NCBI RefSeq assembly: GCF_965118125.1
Contig: NZ_OZ221287.1
Location: forward strand, 3,472,001-3,536,000
From: Pararobbsia alpina_A
GTDB taxonomy: Bacteria; Pseudomonadota; Gammaproteobacteria; Burkholderiales; Burkholderiaceae
Direction: 5' to 3'
DNA: 64,000 bases
This document shows positions 1 through 9,388 of the stretch, piece after piece (positions within the stretch are counted from its first letter, which is position 1; every line of letters begins with the position of its first letter). The position numbers were made by a program, and so were the translations under genes. The notes under the pieces are model-generated. The model was not told the DNA's origin. It ran no database searches and was given only the letters and a program-made list of their open reading frames with translations.

Positions 1-3000
1 AAATCGCAGGCCGCCCGTGAATGCGTCGTTCCGTGCCATCCCCTGAACAACCAGCAACTCGTCTTCCTTGAAGAGCGCCTTGTTCGCCTCGTAGGTCTCG
101 TTGAAGATCGTGGCCTCGACCTGCGCGGTGCCATCGTCGAGGAGCGCGATGATCATCTTGCCGCGCTGGGTCATCTGCGTGCGCAGGCTTGTGATCACGC
201 CCGCGACCAGCTTGTCGCGGCCTTCGGTCAAGTCCGACAGCTTCGTGCGAACGAACTGCCGCATCTCCGTGCGATACGCATCGAACAAGTGGCCCGAAAC
301 GAAGAAGCCCAGTGCAATCTTCTCTTCCTGCAGGCGCCGTTTGTCAGGCCAGGCCGGTTCGTCGACGAGCGTATGCGCGGCCATGCCACCGTCGCCTGCA
401 TCGTCCATCTCGAACAAACCGCCCTGCATCTTGTTCGCATCAACCTGTTCCGCCGCTTCCATCGCGAGCGCAACGGATGCAAGCAACTGTGCTCGATTCG
501 CATTGAGCGAATCGAACGCACCGGCGCGAATCATCGCTTCGATCGTGCGTCGATTGACGACGCGGCGATCGATGCGCGAACAGAAGTCGTAGAGATCCTT
601 GAACGGACCGTCTTCGCGTGCACGCAGAATTTCTTCGATCGCGCTCTGGCCGCTGCCCTTGACCGCACCCAGGCCGTAACGAATGGTCTTCGCGCGACTG
701 CCATCGGCCTCGCCGACCGGCTCGAATCGATACGCCGACTGGTTGATATCGGGCGGCAGGATGGCCATGCCGTTGACCAGACAGTCTTCGTACAGAATCT
801 TGACCTTGTCCGTGTCGTCCATCGCCAGCGTCATATTCGCGGCCATGAACTCGGCGGGATGATGGGCCTTGAGCCACGCGGTGTAATACGCGAGCAAAGC
901 GTATGCGGCCGCGTGCGACTTGTTGAAGCCGTAGCCCGCGAACTTCTCCATCAAGTCGAAGATTTCGTCGGCCTTGTCGCCCGACAGACCATTCTTGGCC
1001 GCACCGTCGCGGAACATCTCGCGGTGCTTGGCCATTTCCTCGGCCTTCTTCTTGCCCATGGCCCGGCGCAGCAAGTCGGCGCCGCCCAGCGAGTAGCCGC
1101 CGACGATCTGCGCCATCTGCATGACCTGCTCCTGGTAGACCATGATCCCATAGGTCTCCTTGAGCACCGGCTCGACACGCGGATCCGGGTATTCGACGAC
1201 TTCACGGCCGTGCTTACGCGCACAGAAGCTCGGAATCAGGTCCATCGGACCCGGGCGATACAGTGCCACGAGCGCGATGATGTCTTCGAAGCGGTCCGGC
1301 TGCGCGTCCTTCAGCATGCCCTGCATGCCGCGGCTTTCGAGCTGGAACACGGCGACCGTATTGGCCTTCTTGAGGATCGTGAACGACGCGGGATCGTCGA
1401 GCGGGGTCTGCGAGAGATTCCAGTCGGCCTTCGACGGATCGAGCCGGCGGATATACCGTTCGGCCCAATCGAGAATGGTCAGCGTGGTCAGACCCAGAAA
1501 GTCGAACTTCACGAGGCCGACGGCTTCGACGTCGTCCTTGTCGTACTGGCTGACCGTGCCGCCGTCTTCGCCCTGCGTGTAGAGCGGGCAGAAATCCGTG
1601 AGCTTGCCCGGGGCGATCAACACGCCCCCGGCGTGCATGCCGACGTTACGCGTGAGCCCTTCGACGCGCTGCGCGAGCTCGAGCAACTGACGCACTTCGT
1701 CTTCGTTCTCGCGGCGCTCGGCGAGCGTGGGCTCTTCCTTGAGCGCGTCGTCGATCGTGACGAGTTTGCCCGGCTTGAACGGGATCAGCTTGGCGACGCC
1801 GTCCGTGAAGTTGTAGCCGAGATCGAGCACGCGGCCGATATCGCGCACGGCTGCCTTCGCGGCCATCGTACCGAACGTCGCGATCTGCGACACCGCATCG
1901 GCGCCGTACTTCTGCTTGACGTACTGGATCACGCGATCGCGGCCGTGCTGGCAGAAGTCGATGTCGAAGTCAGGCATCGACACCCGTTCCGGATTCAGGA
2001 ACCGTTCGAACAGCAGGTTGTACTTGAGCGGATCGAGGTCGGTAATGCCGAGTGCGTAGGCCACGAGCGAACCCGCACCCGAACCCCGGCCCGGACCGAC
2101 CGGCACGCCATTGTTTTTCGCCCAGTTGATAAAGTCCGCAACGATCAGGAAGTAGCCCGGGAAGCCCATCTTGATGATCGTGCCGCACTCGAACTCGAGC
2201 CGCGCGTAGTACGACTCGCGCTTCGAGTCACGTTCCTCGACGTTCGGGAACAGCTGTTCGAGGCGCTTTTCAAGCCCCTCCTTCGACAACTGCACGAGGT
2301 AGTCGTCGAGCGACATGCCATCGGGTGTCGGGAACAGCGGGAGCTTCGGCTTACCGAGTTCAAGCGTGATATTGCAGCGCTTGGCGATTTCGACCGTATT
2401 CGCGACGGCCGACGGCAAGTCCGCGAACAGCGCGGCCATCTCGTCCTGCGTGCGGAAATACTGGTCGGTCGTGAAGCGCTTCTGGCGACGCGGATTCGCG
2501 AGGATGTCGCCCTCGGAAATGCACACGCGCGCTTCGTGCGCCGTGAAATCGTCGGCGGTCATGAACTGCGTCGGATGCGTCGCGACGACCGGCAGCCGCA
2601 ATTCGGCCGCAAGGCGTACCGCATCGGCCAGGTACGGCTCGCTACCCGGCAAGCCCGCACGCTGGACTTCGATGTAGAAGCCGCCGGGGAAGATCTGCGA
2701 CCAGCGCTGCGCATGACGACGCGCGGCATCGTGATTGCCCGCGGCGAACGCGAGGCCGATGTCGCCCTGCTGTGCGCCGGACAGCGCAAGCAGGCCTTCG
2801 GCAAGACCACTCTCGAGCCAGCTCACGTCGATCTCGGCACGGCCGCGATACTGATTTGTGAGCCAGGCCTTCGAAAGCAACTCGCACAGATTCAGGTAGC
2901 CGACCTTGTCCTTGACGAGCAGCAGCAGGCGGCCCGGTTTGTCGCGGTCGTCGGGATTCATGACCCAGACGTCGCAGCCGACAATCGGTTTGATGCCCTT

Positions 3001-3177
3001 GCCGCGGGCTTCCTTGTAGAAGCGCACAAGGCCGAACGCATTCGCGAGGTCGGTCAGCGCGAGTGCGCCCTGACCGTCCTTCGCGGCGGCCTCCACGGCG
3101 TCGTCAATGCGCACGACACCGTCGGCGATCGAGAACTCGGAGTGGAGGCGAAGATGAACGAAGCGTGGGGAAGACAT
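1..3177 (-). CDS. dnaE: DNA polymerase III subunit alpha, C-terminus cut by window edge
   Basis: This is the catalytic alpha subunit of the replicative DNA polymerase, which copies the chromosome within the Pol III holoenzyme. The frame is open from the ATG at 3177 to the window edge and gives 1059 codons; the family is usually about 1150-1180 residues, so roughly the last 100 (end of the OB and tau-binding region) are missing. The N-terminus carries the PHP-domain signature VHLRLHSEFS (residues 7-16). The catalytic motif PDFDIDF is at 402-408, with Asp403 and Asp405 matching the metal ligands of E. coli DnaE. The gene diverges from trhO across about 245 bases. A 976-codon frame on the opposite strand is a codon-bias shadow. 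Identity is firm. Confidence 0.97.
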   Translation of the reverse strand, partial: MSSPRFVHLRLHSEFSIADGVVRIDDAVEAAAKDGQGALALTDLANAFGLVRFYKEARGKGIKPIVGCDVWVMNPDDRDKPGRLLLLVKDKVGYLNLCELLSKAWLTNQYRGRAEIDVSWLESGLAEGLLALSGAQQGDIGLAFAAGNHDAARRHAQRWSQIFPGGFYIEVQRAGLPGSEPYLADAVRLAAELRLPVVATHPTQFMTADDFTAHEARVCISEGDILANPRRQKRFTTDQYFRTQDEMAALFADLPSAVANTVEIAKRCNITLELGKPKLPLFPTPDGMSLDDYLVQLSKEGLEKRLEQLFPNVEERDSKRESYYARLEFECGTIIKMGFPGYFLIVADFINWAKNNGVPVGPGRGSGAGSLVAYALGITDLDPLKYNLLFERFLNPERVSMPDFDIDFCQHGRDRVIQYVKQKYGADAVSQIATFGTMAAKAAVRDIGRVLDLGYNFTDGVAKLIPFKPGKLVTIDDALKEEPTLAERRENEDEVRQLLELAQRVEGLTRNVGMHAGGVLIAPGKLTDFCPLYTQGEDGGTVSQYDKDDVEAVGLVKFDFLGLTTLTILDWAERYIRRLDPSKADWNLSQTPLDDPASFTILKKANTVAVFQLESRGMQGMLKDAQPDRFEDIIALVALYRPGPMDLIPSFCARKHGREVVEYPDPRVEPVLKETYGIMVYQEQVMQMAQIVGGYSLGGADLLRRAMGKKKAEEMAKHREMFRDGAAKNGLSGDKADEIFDLMEKFAGYGFNKSHAAAYALLAYYTAWLKAHHPAEFMAANMTLAMDDTDKVKILYEDCLVNGMAILPPDINQSAYRFEPVGEADGSRAKTIRYGLGAVKGSGQSAIEEILRAREDGPFKDLYDFCSRIDRRVVNRRTIEAMIRAGAFDSLNANRAQLLASVALAMEAAEQVDANKMQGGLFEMDDAGDGGMAAHTLVDEPAWPDKRRLQEEKIALGFFVSGHLFDAYRTEMRQFVRTKLSDLTEGRDKLVAGVITSLRTQMTQRGKMIIALLDDGTAQVEATIFNETYEANKALFKEDELLVVQGMARNDAFTGGLRF

Positions 3178-3422
3178 GACGGCGATTGTACCGTCTCGAT
3201 GGCAGCCACCGTTACGTGATTCCGCTCACGAAATCGCTTGACTTGCACCGGTGCCGGACCCGCCGGGCGCCGGGTCGAAAAGCCCTATGGCCTCCGGGGA
3301 TCAGCCGGCGTGCACGACGCCTGGCGCAATTCGGGCGACGACGCGCCCGATCGGCGATAATACGCGTTTCGCGTGCGGCGAACGCATGCGACCCCATATT
3401 TACCGATTCAGCATCCCGCATC

Positions 3423-4394
3423 ATGAGCATCGTCAACCTGGCCGCCTATAAATTCGTCTCGATCGCGTCGACCGCCGACTGGCGCGAACCGCTGCGCGCG
3501 CGCTGCGATGCGCTCGGCCTGCGCGGCACGATCCTGCTCGCGCCCGAGGGCATCAATCTGTTCCTCGCGGGGCCGGCCGAGGCCACCGATGCGTTTCTCG
3601 CCTATCTGCGCGGCGATGCGCTGTTCGAAGGCAAGTTTGCGGATCTCGAGGTCAAGGTCAGTCACTCGGACAAGCAGCCGTTCCGTCGCATGCTCGTGAA
3701 GCTCAAGCGGGAAATCATTACGATGAACTCGCCGGCCATCCGGCCCGAAGCGGGTCGTGCGCCGGCGGTCGATGCCCGCACGCTCAAGCGCTGGCTCGAT
3801 GCGGGAATCGATGATGCAGGCCGTGAAGTCGTGATGCTCGATACGCGCAATGCGTTCGAGGTCGACGTCGGCACGTTCCAGAAGGCGGTCGACTACCGGA
3901 TCACCAAGTTCAGCCAGTTTCCGCAGGTCGTTGCCGATCATCGCGCCGATTTCGAAGGCAAGACGATCGTGTCGTTCTGCACAGGCGGAATCCGTTGCGA
4001 GAAGGCCGCGATCCATATGGAGAACGTCGGCATCGACCACGTCTACCAGCTCGAAGGCGGCATTCTCAAGTACTTCGAGGAAGTGGGCGGCGAGCACTAC
4101 GACGGCGACTGCTTCGTGTTCGACTACCGGACCGCGCTGACTCCGGCGCTCGAGCCCGCAGCGACGACGCAGTGCTTCGCATGCCGTGCGGTGGTCGATG
4201 TCGCCGCACAGCAAACCGCTGAGTACAAGGCCGGCGAATACTGCCCGTCGTGCTACGCCACGAACCGTGAATCGCTCGCGAATCAGGGCCGCCCGGCGGG
4301 ACGATCGAGCCATGCAGACGCCTCGGGCACCCTGACGTCGCAATCGCCTCGCGCCGGCGCGACCCGCCCGTCTGGCGACGCCGCACTCGCCTGA
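3423..4394 (+). CDS. trhO: tRNA uridine(34) hydroxylase, rhodanese family
   Basis: TrhO (YceA) hydroxylates uridine 34 in the anticodon of several tRNAs, using a rhodanese domain. The protein is 323 residues. The N-terminus (MSIVNLAAYKFV) starts an acylphosphatase-like domain containing the APEGIN motif. A rhodanese domain follows, with the active-site loop FCTGGIRCEKA and its cysteine at residue 186. The C-terminal part has two CxxC pairs (CFAC and CPSC) that resemble a small metal-binding module, then a Ser/Ala-rich tail of about 45 residues. I chose the ATG at 3423 by similarity to the family; an upstream in-frame extension looks non-coding. The stop is two bases before the GTG of gluQ, so the two genes are probably co-transcribed. 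Confidence 0.93.
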   Translation: MSIVNLAAYKFVSIASTADWREPLRARCDALGLRGTILLAPEGINLFLAGPAEATDAFLAYLRGDALFEGKFADLEVKVSHSDKQPFRRMLVKLKREIITMNSPAIRPEAGRAPAVDARTLKRWLDAGIDDAGREVVMLDTRNAFEVDVGTFQKAVDYRITKFSQFPQVVADHRADFEGKTIVSFCTGGIRCEKAAIHMENVGIDHVYQLEGGILKYFEEVGGEHYDGDCFVFDYRTALTPALEPAATTQCFACRAVVDVAAQQTAEYKAGEYCPSCYATNRESLANQGRPAGRSSHADASGTLTSQSPRAGATRPSGDAALA

Positions 4395-4396
4395 AC

Positions 4397-5290
4397 GTGA
4401 CCGGCGCTGCCGGCTACTGCGGCCGATTCGCGCCGTCGCCGACCGGCCCGCTGCATGCGGGTTCGCTGGTCAGCGCGCTGGCGAGCTACCTGGACGCAAA
4501 AGCACATCACGGACGATGGCTCATACGCGTCGAAGACATCGACGGTCCCCGCACGGTCCCTGGCGCCGCACAGTCCATTCTCACCACGCTCGAACGCTTC
4601 GGCATGCATGCCGACGAACCGCCTGTCTGGCAGACCGATCGGACCGACGCGTACCAACACGCACTCGACCGGCTGATCGCCGACGGGCAGGTCTATCCGT
4701 GCGGATGCACGCGCAAGGAGATCGCGGATTCGCTCACCGATCTGCGCGAACGGCATCGCACCCTCGCCTACCCCGGTACATGCCGCGATGGCCTGCATGG
4801 CAAGGCGCCTCGCGCATGGCGCTTGCGCGTGCCTGACGGCGATGCAGCCATCATCCGCTTCAACGATCGCTGGCAAGGTTCGCAGCAGCAGGATCTCGCG
4901 ACGGAGGTCGGTGACTTCGTACTCAAACGTGCCGATGGGCAGTGGGCGTATCAGCTCGCCGTCGTGGTCGACGACGGATGGTCGGGCATCACCGATATCG
5001 TTCGCGGCGAGGACCTCCTCGATTCGACGGCACGCCAGATCTATCTTCAGGCGTGCCTCGGGCTACCGGCGCCGCGCTATCTTCACGTGCCGGTGGTCAC
5101 TGATGCGAATGGAGAGAAACTCAGCAAGCAGACGCTGGCTGAGGCGATCGACGACGAACATCCGCTTGTCGCCCTATCAAGGGCAGCGCGACACCTCGGC
5201 TTGATGCAAAGCGCAACAAGCCGTTCGGTGTCAGAGTTCTACGAAAAGGCGATCGCTGAGTGGGGTGAGCAGCGAGTCAGGCGCGCCTGA
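4397..5290 (+). CDS. gluQ: glutamyl-Q tRNA(Asp) synthetase
   Basis: GluQRS is a truncated glutamyl-tRNA synthetase without an anticodon-binding domain. It attaches glutamate to queuosine 34 of tRNA(Asp). The 297 residues contain the class I signature GRFAPSPTGPLHAGS (9-23, HIGH-like element HAGS at 20-23) and the KMSKS counterpart KLSKQ at 241-245. Cys102, Cys104, Tyr125 and Cys129 reproduce the zinc-binding set of the E. coli enzyme. Translation begins at a GTG two bases after trhO, which suggests coupling. Both partners modify the wobble nucleotide. The gene converges with the rhlE-type helicase gene, with a short GC-rich hairpin between them. Confidence 0.95.
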   Translation: MTGAAGYCGRFAPSPTGPLHAGSLVSALASYLDAKAHHGRWLIRVEDIDGPRTVPGAAQSILTTLERFGMHADEPPVWQTDRTDAYQHALDRLIADGQVYPCGCTRKEIADSLTDLRERHRTLAYPGTCRDGLHGKAPRAWRLRVPDGDAAIIRFNDRWQGSQQQDLATEVGDFVLKRADGQWAYQLAVVVDDGWSGITDIVRGEDLLDSTARQIYLQACLGLPAPRYLHVPVVTDANGEKLSKQTLAEAIDDEHPLVALSRAARHLGLMQSATSRSVSEFYEKAIAEWGEQRVRRA

Positions 5291-5311
5291 CCTCGCATAC
5301 GGCGGCGATCC

Positions 5312-5327
5312 GGCCGCAAGAGCGGCC
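5312..5327. terminator. GC-rich hairpin between convergent genes
   Basis: A perfect 6-bp inverted repeat (GGCCGC, loop AAGA, GCGGCC) fills most of the 44-base gap between the converging gluQ and helicase genes. No clear run of T follows on either strand, so it is a weak terminator candidate. Confidence 0.4.
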
Positions 5328-5334
5328 TCCGACA

Positions 5335-6858
5335 TCAATTTCCCGACGTCTTGCGCGGCAGACCGCCGAGCAGCGCAGCCACCTGGCGCTTCGGCGCCTT
5401 GCGTTCGGGTTCGGCCGCCGGGGCCTCGTCGGACTGGGTCGCGCTCGGCGACGGCACATACGGCTTGTAGAAGATGTCGTCGTGCACGATCGGCGCCGGC
5501 TGGAAGCGCGGCCGGTCTGCCGGACGGCGACGACCGTTGTCGTCGTCGAAGCGCGTGCGCTCACGACGGCCGCTGTGCTCACTCTCATCCCGACGACGCG
5601 GGGGGCGATCGCGCTCTTCACGCGCCGGAGCCGACTCGACCACCAGCGTGCCGCGATCGAGCGGACGCTTGATCAGCTTCTCGATATCGGCGAGCTGCTT
5701 GCGCTCATTGGGGCTGCACAGCGACAGCGCATCGCCCGACGCACCCGCTCGACCGGTACGACCGATCCGGTGCACGTAATCTTCCGCATTGAACGGCAAA
5801 TCGAAGTTGATGACCGCCGGCAGTTCAGCAATATCGAGCCCGCGTGCCGCAACGTCCGTCGCAACCAGCGCTTCGATCTCGTTGCGCTTGAACGCATCGA
5901 GCGCCTGCATGCGCTCGGATTGCGACCGATCGCCGTGAATCGCCGATGCGAGAATGCCCGCCTTTTCGATCTGACGCGCAAGCCGGCTCGCGCCGATCTT
6001 GCTGTTGCAGAACACGATGACCTGCTTGAGGTTGCGTTCGCGGATCAGCTGGATCACCGCGCTCGTCTTGTCGCCCTCGTTCACCTCGAACAGCAATTGC
6101 GTAACGTTCGTCGCCGTCGAGTTGCGCACGGCTGTCTCGATCGTCTGCGGGTTGCGCAGATAGCTGCTTGCGAGCTTCTTGATTTCGTTCGAGAACGTCG
6201 CGGAGAACAACAACGTCTGACGCGAATCGGGCAACAGATTCAGAATGCGCTGCAAGTCGGGCAAGAAGCCCATATCGAGCATGCGGTCCGCTTCATCGAG
6301 CACGAGCATCTGCACCTGGCCCAGATTCGCGGTCTTTTGCTGAACGTGATCGAGCAAGCGGCCCGGCGTCGCGATCAGGATTTCAACGCCCCGGCGCAAC
6401 GCTTCGGACTGCGGATTCATATCGACGCCGCCGAACACGACCGCACTGCGCAGCGAGGTGTGTTTGCCGTACGCAAACACATTGGCCGCGACCTGGTCGG
6501 CAAGCTCGCGCGTCGGCGTCAGGATCAGCGCACGAATCGGATGGCGCGCGGGTGATGCGCTCGTATTCGCGAGCGGCAACAAACGCTGAAGGATCGGCAG
6601 CGAGAAGCTCGCCGTCTTGCCGGTGCCCGTCTGCGCCGCCCCCATCACATCGCGTCCGGACAGGACGACCGGTATCGCCTGCGCCTGAATGGGCGTAGGC
6701 GTCGTGTAGCCCTGGTCGGCGATAGCCTTACGGATCTCGGGCGCCAGGCCGAACGCGTCGAACGACGTGGCCACAGGCGCGGCGGGGGCCGTCGCGGCAG
6801 TAGCAGGTTGGCCGGGCACGTCAGGCGTGTCGGCTGGGGGAGCAGAATGATCGGACAT
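5335..6858 (-). CDS. rhlE: DEAD-box ATP-dependent RNA helicase, RhlE type
   Basis: An ATP-dependent RNA helicase of 507 residues, likely acting in ribosome assembly or RNA turnover. The motifs are in order: Q-motif region FDAFGL (33-38), Walker A AQTGTGKT (75-82), PTREL (115-119), DEAD (188-191) within VLDEADRMLDMGF, SAT (219-221), and HRIGRTGR (363-370). The region after about 400 is an Arg/Asp/Pro-rich disordered tail typical of RhlE-like proteins, and it probably binds RNA. I start at the ATG at 6858 (MSDHSAPP); an upstream in-frame Met at 6909 adds 17 residues that look non-native. No strong Shine-Dalgarno is visible. The subfamily name rests on the DRMLDMGF context and the tail. Confidence 0.92.
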   Translation of the reverse strand: MSDHSAPPADTPDVPGQPATAATAPAAPVATSFDAFGLAPEIRKAIADQGYTTPTPIQAQAIPVVLSGRDVMGAAQTGTGKTASFSLPILQRLLPLANTSASPARHPIRALILTPTRELADQVAANVFAYGKHTSLRSAVVFGGVDMNPQSEALRRGVEILIATPGRLLDHVQQKTANLGQVQMLVLDEADRMLDMGFLPDLQRILNLLPDSRQTLLFSATFSNEIKKLASSYLRNPQTIETAVRNSTATNVTQLLFEVNEGDKTSAVIQLIRERNLKQVIVFCNSKIGASRLARQIEKAGILASAIHGDRSQSERMQALDAFKRNEIEALVATDVAARGLDIAELPAVINFDLPFNAEDYVHRIGRTGRAGASGDALSLCSPNERKQLADIEKLIKRPLDRGTLVVESAPAREERDRPPRRRDESEHSGRRERTRFDDDNGRRRPADRPRFQPAPIVHDDIFYKPYVPSPSATQSDEAPAAEPERKAPKRQVAALLGGLPRKTSGN

Positions 6859-7184
6859 AGATATTTTCGGAGGCCGGGGCGCGCGGACCGCGCATACCGC
6901 GTCGCGCACAACTTGGCAACCCGTAATTCTAACACCGGCACACGATCGGTCCCCGATACGCCAATTTTACGGCCATCCGGCGAACCATCTCGCATCAGGC
7001 ATTGCGAGCTGCAAGCCTCACGTATAGAGGGTTTTCGTGACGAAAAAAAGTTGTCCGCAATGAATCATGCGAAAGCGGACGCAGATATGCTCTTGCCTTG
7101 GCTGCAAAACGCGTGCCGCACCCGGCACTCAGCCGTCGGCCGTCGGCCGTCGACAGTCGGCGCGCAACGATGATCCTCCGGGCC
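6859..7184. other. intergenic region with short heptamer repeats
   Basis: This 326-base gap lies upstream of the helicase gene and downstream of the MliC-like gene. No convincing gene is present. Four tandem heptamers (two exact CCGTCGG, then CCGTCGA and CAGTCGG) lie at 7133-7160. The stretch 6920-7060 is less GC-rich and may hold the helicase promoter, but I cannot assign -35 and -10 boxes with confidence. Confidence 0.5.
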
Positions 7185-7718
7185 TCAGCGTGACACCGAC
7201 TTGCAATCCTTGGCAATCGGCGGCGCGTCCTCGCCTTTTGTCACGTCGTACAGATTGCCTTCGGGGCCCTTGCTCCACCAGACGTACTTGTCTGCTGTAT
7301 ATCGGGCACCGGAACCCGCAAGCACATTGACGAACACAAGGTGTCGGCCGTCGATGCGCATGACAGCGAAACTCTGCTGATTGTCGGTGTTCATGTACGC
7401 GACGCCGAGTTCACGCCCGTCTTCGCAGCGGTACGTGACCACGCTTCGCGATGCGACCTTCAGCGACGGAATGCTCAACGGCAACATCTTTCCGCCCGGA
7501 GGAGGCGCAATGGGCGCTTGCGCCGCCTGCGTCTGCACGGCCACGCTGTTAGGCGCTTGCTGCGGCGCTCCGGCCGCGCTGGCGGCAACGCCAGCACCGG
7601 CACCCGATCCGGCCGGCGTCTCGGCCCGCGCAGACGCACTGCAGGCAATCGCCACCACGATCGTCGCGCTGACCGCAACGTTTCCGACAAACCCGCGTGC
7701 GGCTTGGTGAATCGACAT
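7185..7718 (-). CDS. MliC-like C-type lysozyme inhibitor, exported
   Basis: A 177-residue exported protein resembling MliC, which protects peptidoglycan from host C-type lysozyme. The N-terminus (MSIHQAARGF, then a hydrophobic stretch at 12-26 and ARAE near 31) is a signal peptide. Cys26 sits in AIAC, a poor lipobox, so it is unclear whether the protein is a lipoprotein like E. coli MliC or is cleaved after ARA. Residues 33-85 are an Ala/Pro/Gln linker. The MliC core has YRCEDG (96-101), SGARY (136-140) and WWSKG (147-151). Cys98 and Cys172 could form the family disulfide. The start is the ATG at 7718; a longer frame adds a non-signal extension. Confidence 0.82.
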   Translation of the reverse strand: MSIHQAARGFVGNVAVSATIVVAIACSASARAETPAGSGAGAGVAASAAGAPQQAPNSVAVQTQAAQAPIAPPPGGKMLPLSIPSLKVASRSVVTYRCEDGRELGVAYMNTDNQQSFAVMRIDGRHLVFVNVLAGSGARYTADKYVWWSKGPEGNLYDVTKGEDAPPIAKDCKSVSR

Positions 7719-7955
7719 TGCGCTGCTCCGTAGACGATGGATAGTACGGTCAGACAGAGGCTTCAAACGCAGGTTCACAGGAGGTCTGCCCCGCACCGCG
7801 CCGGCGCCCGAACCATGGACAAACGGCCCGGGGGTGTCGAACGGACCTCAGGTGCCGAATGGCCGCAGACGTCGAATACACCTCAGACACAGAACAGGCC
7901 CGCGACGTCGAACAGGCTTGATGCGTCTGATACGCCGCGGGTACCTGGCGTGCCG

Positions 7956-9173
7956 TCAGGCCTTACCTGACACCGGCTTCACACGCGATGCCGCCGTACG
8001 CGCGTTTTCACGTGCCTCGTCGACCGACGCTGCCGCGGCGACCGCGACACCCATACGGCGTTTGACGAAGCTCTCCGGCTTGCCGAACAACCGCAGATCG
8101 GAGCGCGGCACGGCGAGCGCCTCGGCGACGCCTTCGAATGCGATGCCCGGCTCTTCGAGGCCGCCATAAATCACCGCCGACGCGCCGGTATCGCGCAGTT
8201 CCGTATCGACGGGCAAACCGAGAATCGCCCGGGCGTGCAGCTCGAACTCGGACTGACGCTGCGTGATCAGCGTCACGAGGCCGGTGTCGTGCGGGCGCGG
8301 GCTGACTTCCGAGAACCACACATCGTCGCCCTTCACGAAGAGTTCGACCCCGAAGATGCCGCGGCCACCCAGCGCTGCCGTGACCTTGCCTGCCACGTCA
8401 CGCGCACGCTCGAGTGCGACCGGGCTCATCGCCTGGGGCTGCCACGATTCGACGTAATCGCCCGCCTTCTGGAGGTGGCCGATGGGTTCGCAATACCGAG
8501 TTTCGATGTCGCCGCTGGCACCGCGTGCACGCACGGTCAGCAGCGTGATTTCGTAGTCGAAATCGATAAAGCCTTCGACGATCACGCGTCCGCCCTTCAC
8601 ACGACCGCCCGACATCGCGTAGTTCCAGGCCGTTTCGACATCCGCCTCGCTGCGCAGCACGGACTGCCCCTTGCCGGACGACGACATCACGGGTTTGACG
8701 ACACACGGAAAACCGATGCCGCCTGCGATCGACGCACGCATCGCTTCGAGCGAATCGGCAAACGCATACGGGGACGTCGGCAGGCCGAGTTCCTCGGCAG
8801 CCAGGCGTCGGATGCCTTCGCGATTCATCGTGAGTTGCGTTGCGCGCGCGGTCGGGATCACTTCAGCGATGCCTTCGCGCTCGATCTCGGCGAGCATATC
8901 GGTTGCGATGGCCTCGATTTCCGGAACCACAAGGTGCGGGCGCTCGCGCTCGATGATCTCGCGCAGCGCCTTCGGGTCCGTCATATCGATGACGAACGCG
9001 CGATGGGCGACCTGATGACCCGGTGCATCCGGGTAGCGATCGACGGCAATCGTTTCAACACCGAGGCGCTGAAGCGCGATCAGCACTTCCTTGCCCAATT
9101 CGCCCGCGCCGAGCAGCATCACGCGTGTGGCCGATGCTGCGCCCGGCGTTCCGATTTTTCCCCCGATGGTCAT
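7956..9173 (-). CDS. purT: formate-dependent phosphoribosylglycinamide formyltransferase
   Basis: PurT uses formate and ATP to formylate GAR in purine synthesis, a folate-independent alternative to PurN. The 405-residue protein has the family length. The N-terminal Rossmann-like domain begins VMLLGAGELGKE, followed by an ATP-grasp domain with VVKPVMSSSGKGQS and the metal-site region EVSPRPHDTG near the middle to C-terminal third. The start ATG at 9173 gives MTIGGKIG. The gene stands alone on the minus strand, diverging from the exporter gene across about 215 bases in which I see nothing else. Confidence 0.96.
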   Translation of the reverse strand: MTIGGKIGTPGAASATRVMLLGAGELGKEVLIALQRLGVETIAVDRYPDAPGHQVAHRAFVIDMTDPKALREIIERERPHLVVPEIEAIATDMLAEIEREGIAEVIPTARATQLTMNREGIRRLAAEELGLPTSPYAFADSLEAMRASIAGGIGFPCVVKPVMSSSGKGQSVLRSEADVETAWNYAMSGGRVKGGRVIVEGFIDFDYEITLLTVRARGASGDIETRYCEPIGHLQKAGDYVESWQPQAMSPVALERARDVAGKVTAALGGRGIFGVELFVKGDDVWFSEVSPRPHDTGLVTLITQRQSEFELHARAILGLPVDTELRDTGASAVIYGGLEEPGIAFEGVAEALAVPRSDLRLFGKPESFVKRRMGVAVAAAASVDEARENARTAASRVKPVSGKA

Positions 9174-9388
9174 CGCAATCTCCGCAAAAAAAGTGCGCCG
9201 ATGCTATCACGCGTGCCCCCTGCGACGCGACAGCCGGCGCGGCATTGCCGTGCACGTGAAGCGAAGCCCCCGATTCGAGTAACCTGACGAGCCACAAGCA
9301 GGCGAACATATTGCTGATCAACAGGCGCGCGCCGGCACCGAGATTCCGGCCCGCGCCACGCCCGACCCCACTTATACACATCACCGAC

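Noticed and set aside
289..3219. 976-codon open frame antisense to dnaE
   Set aside because: It mirrors the dnaE reading frame, has an Arg/His/Asp/Val-rich shadow composition and no recognisable domain. Long antisense frames are expected in GC-rich coding DNA.
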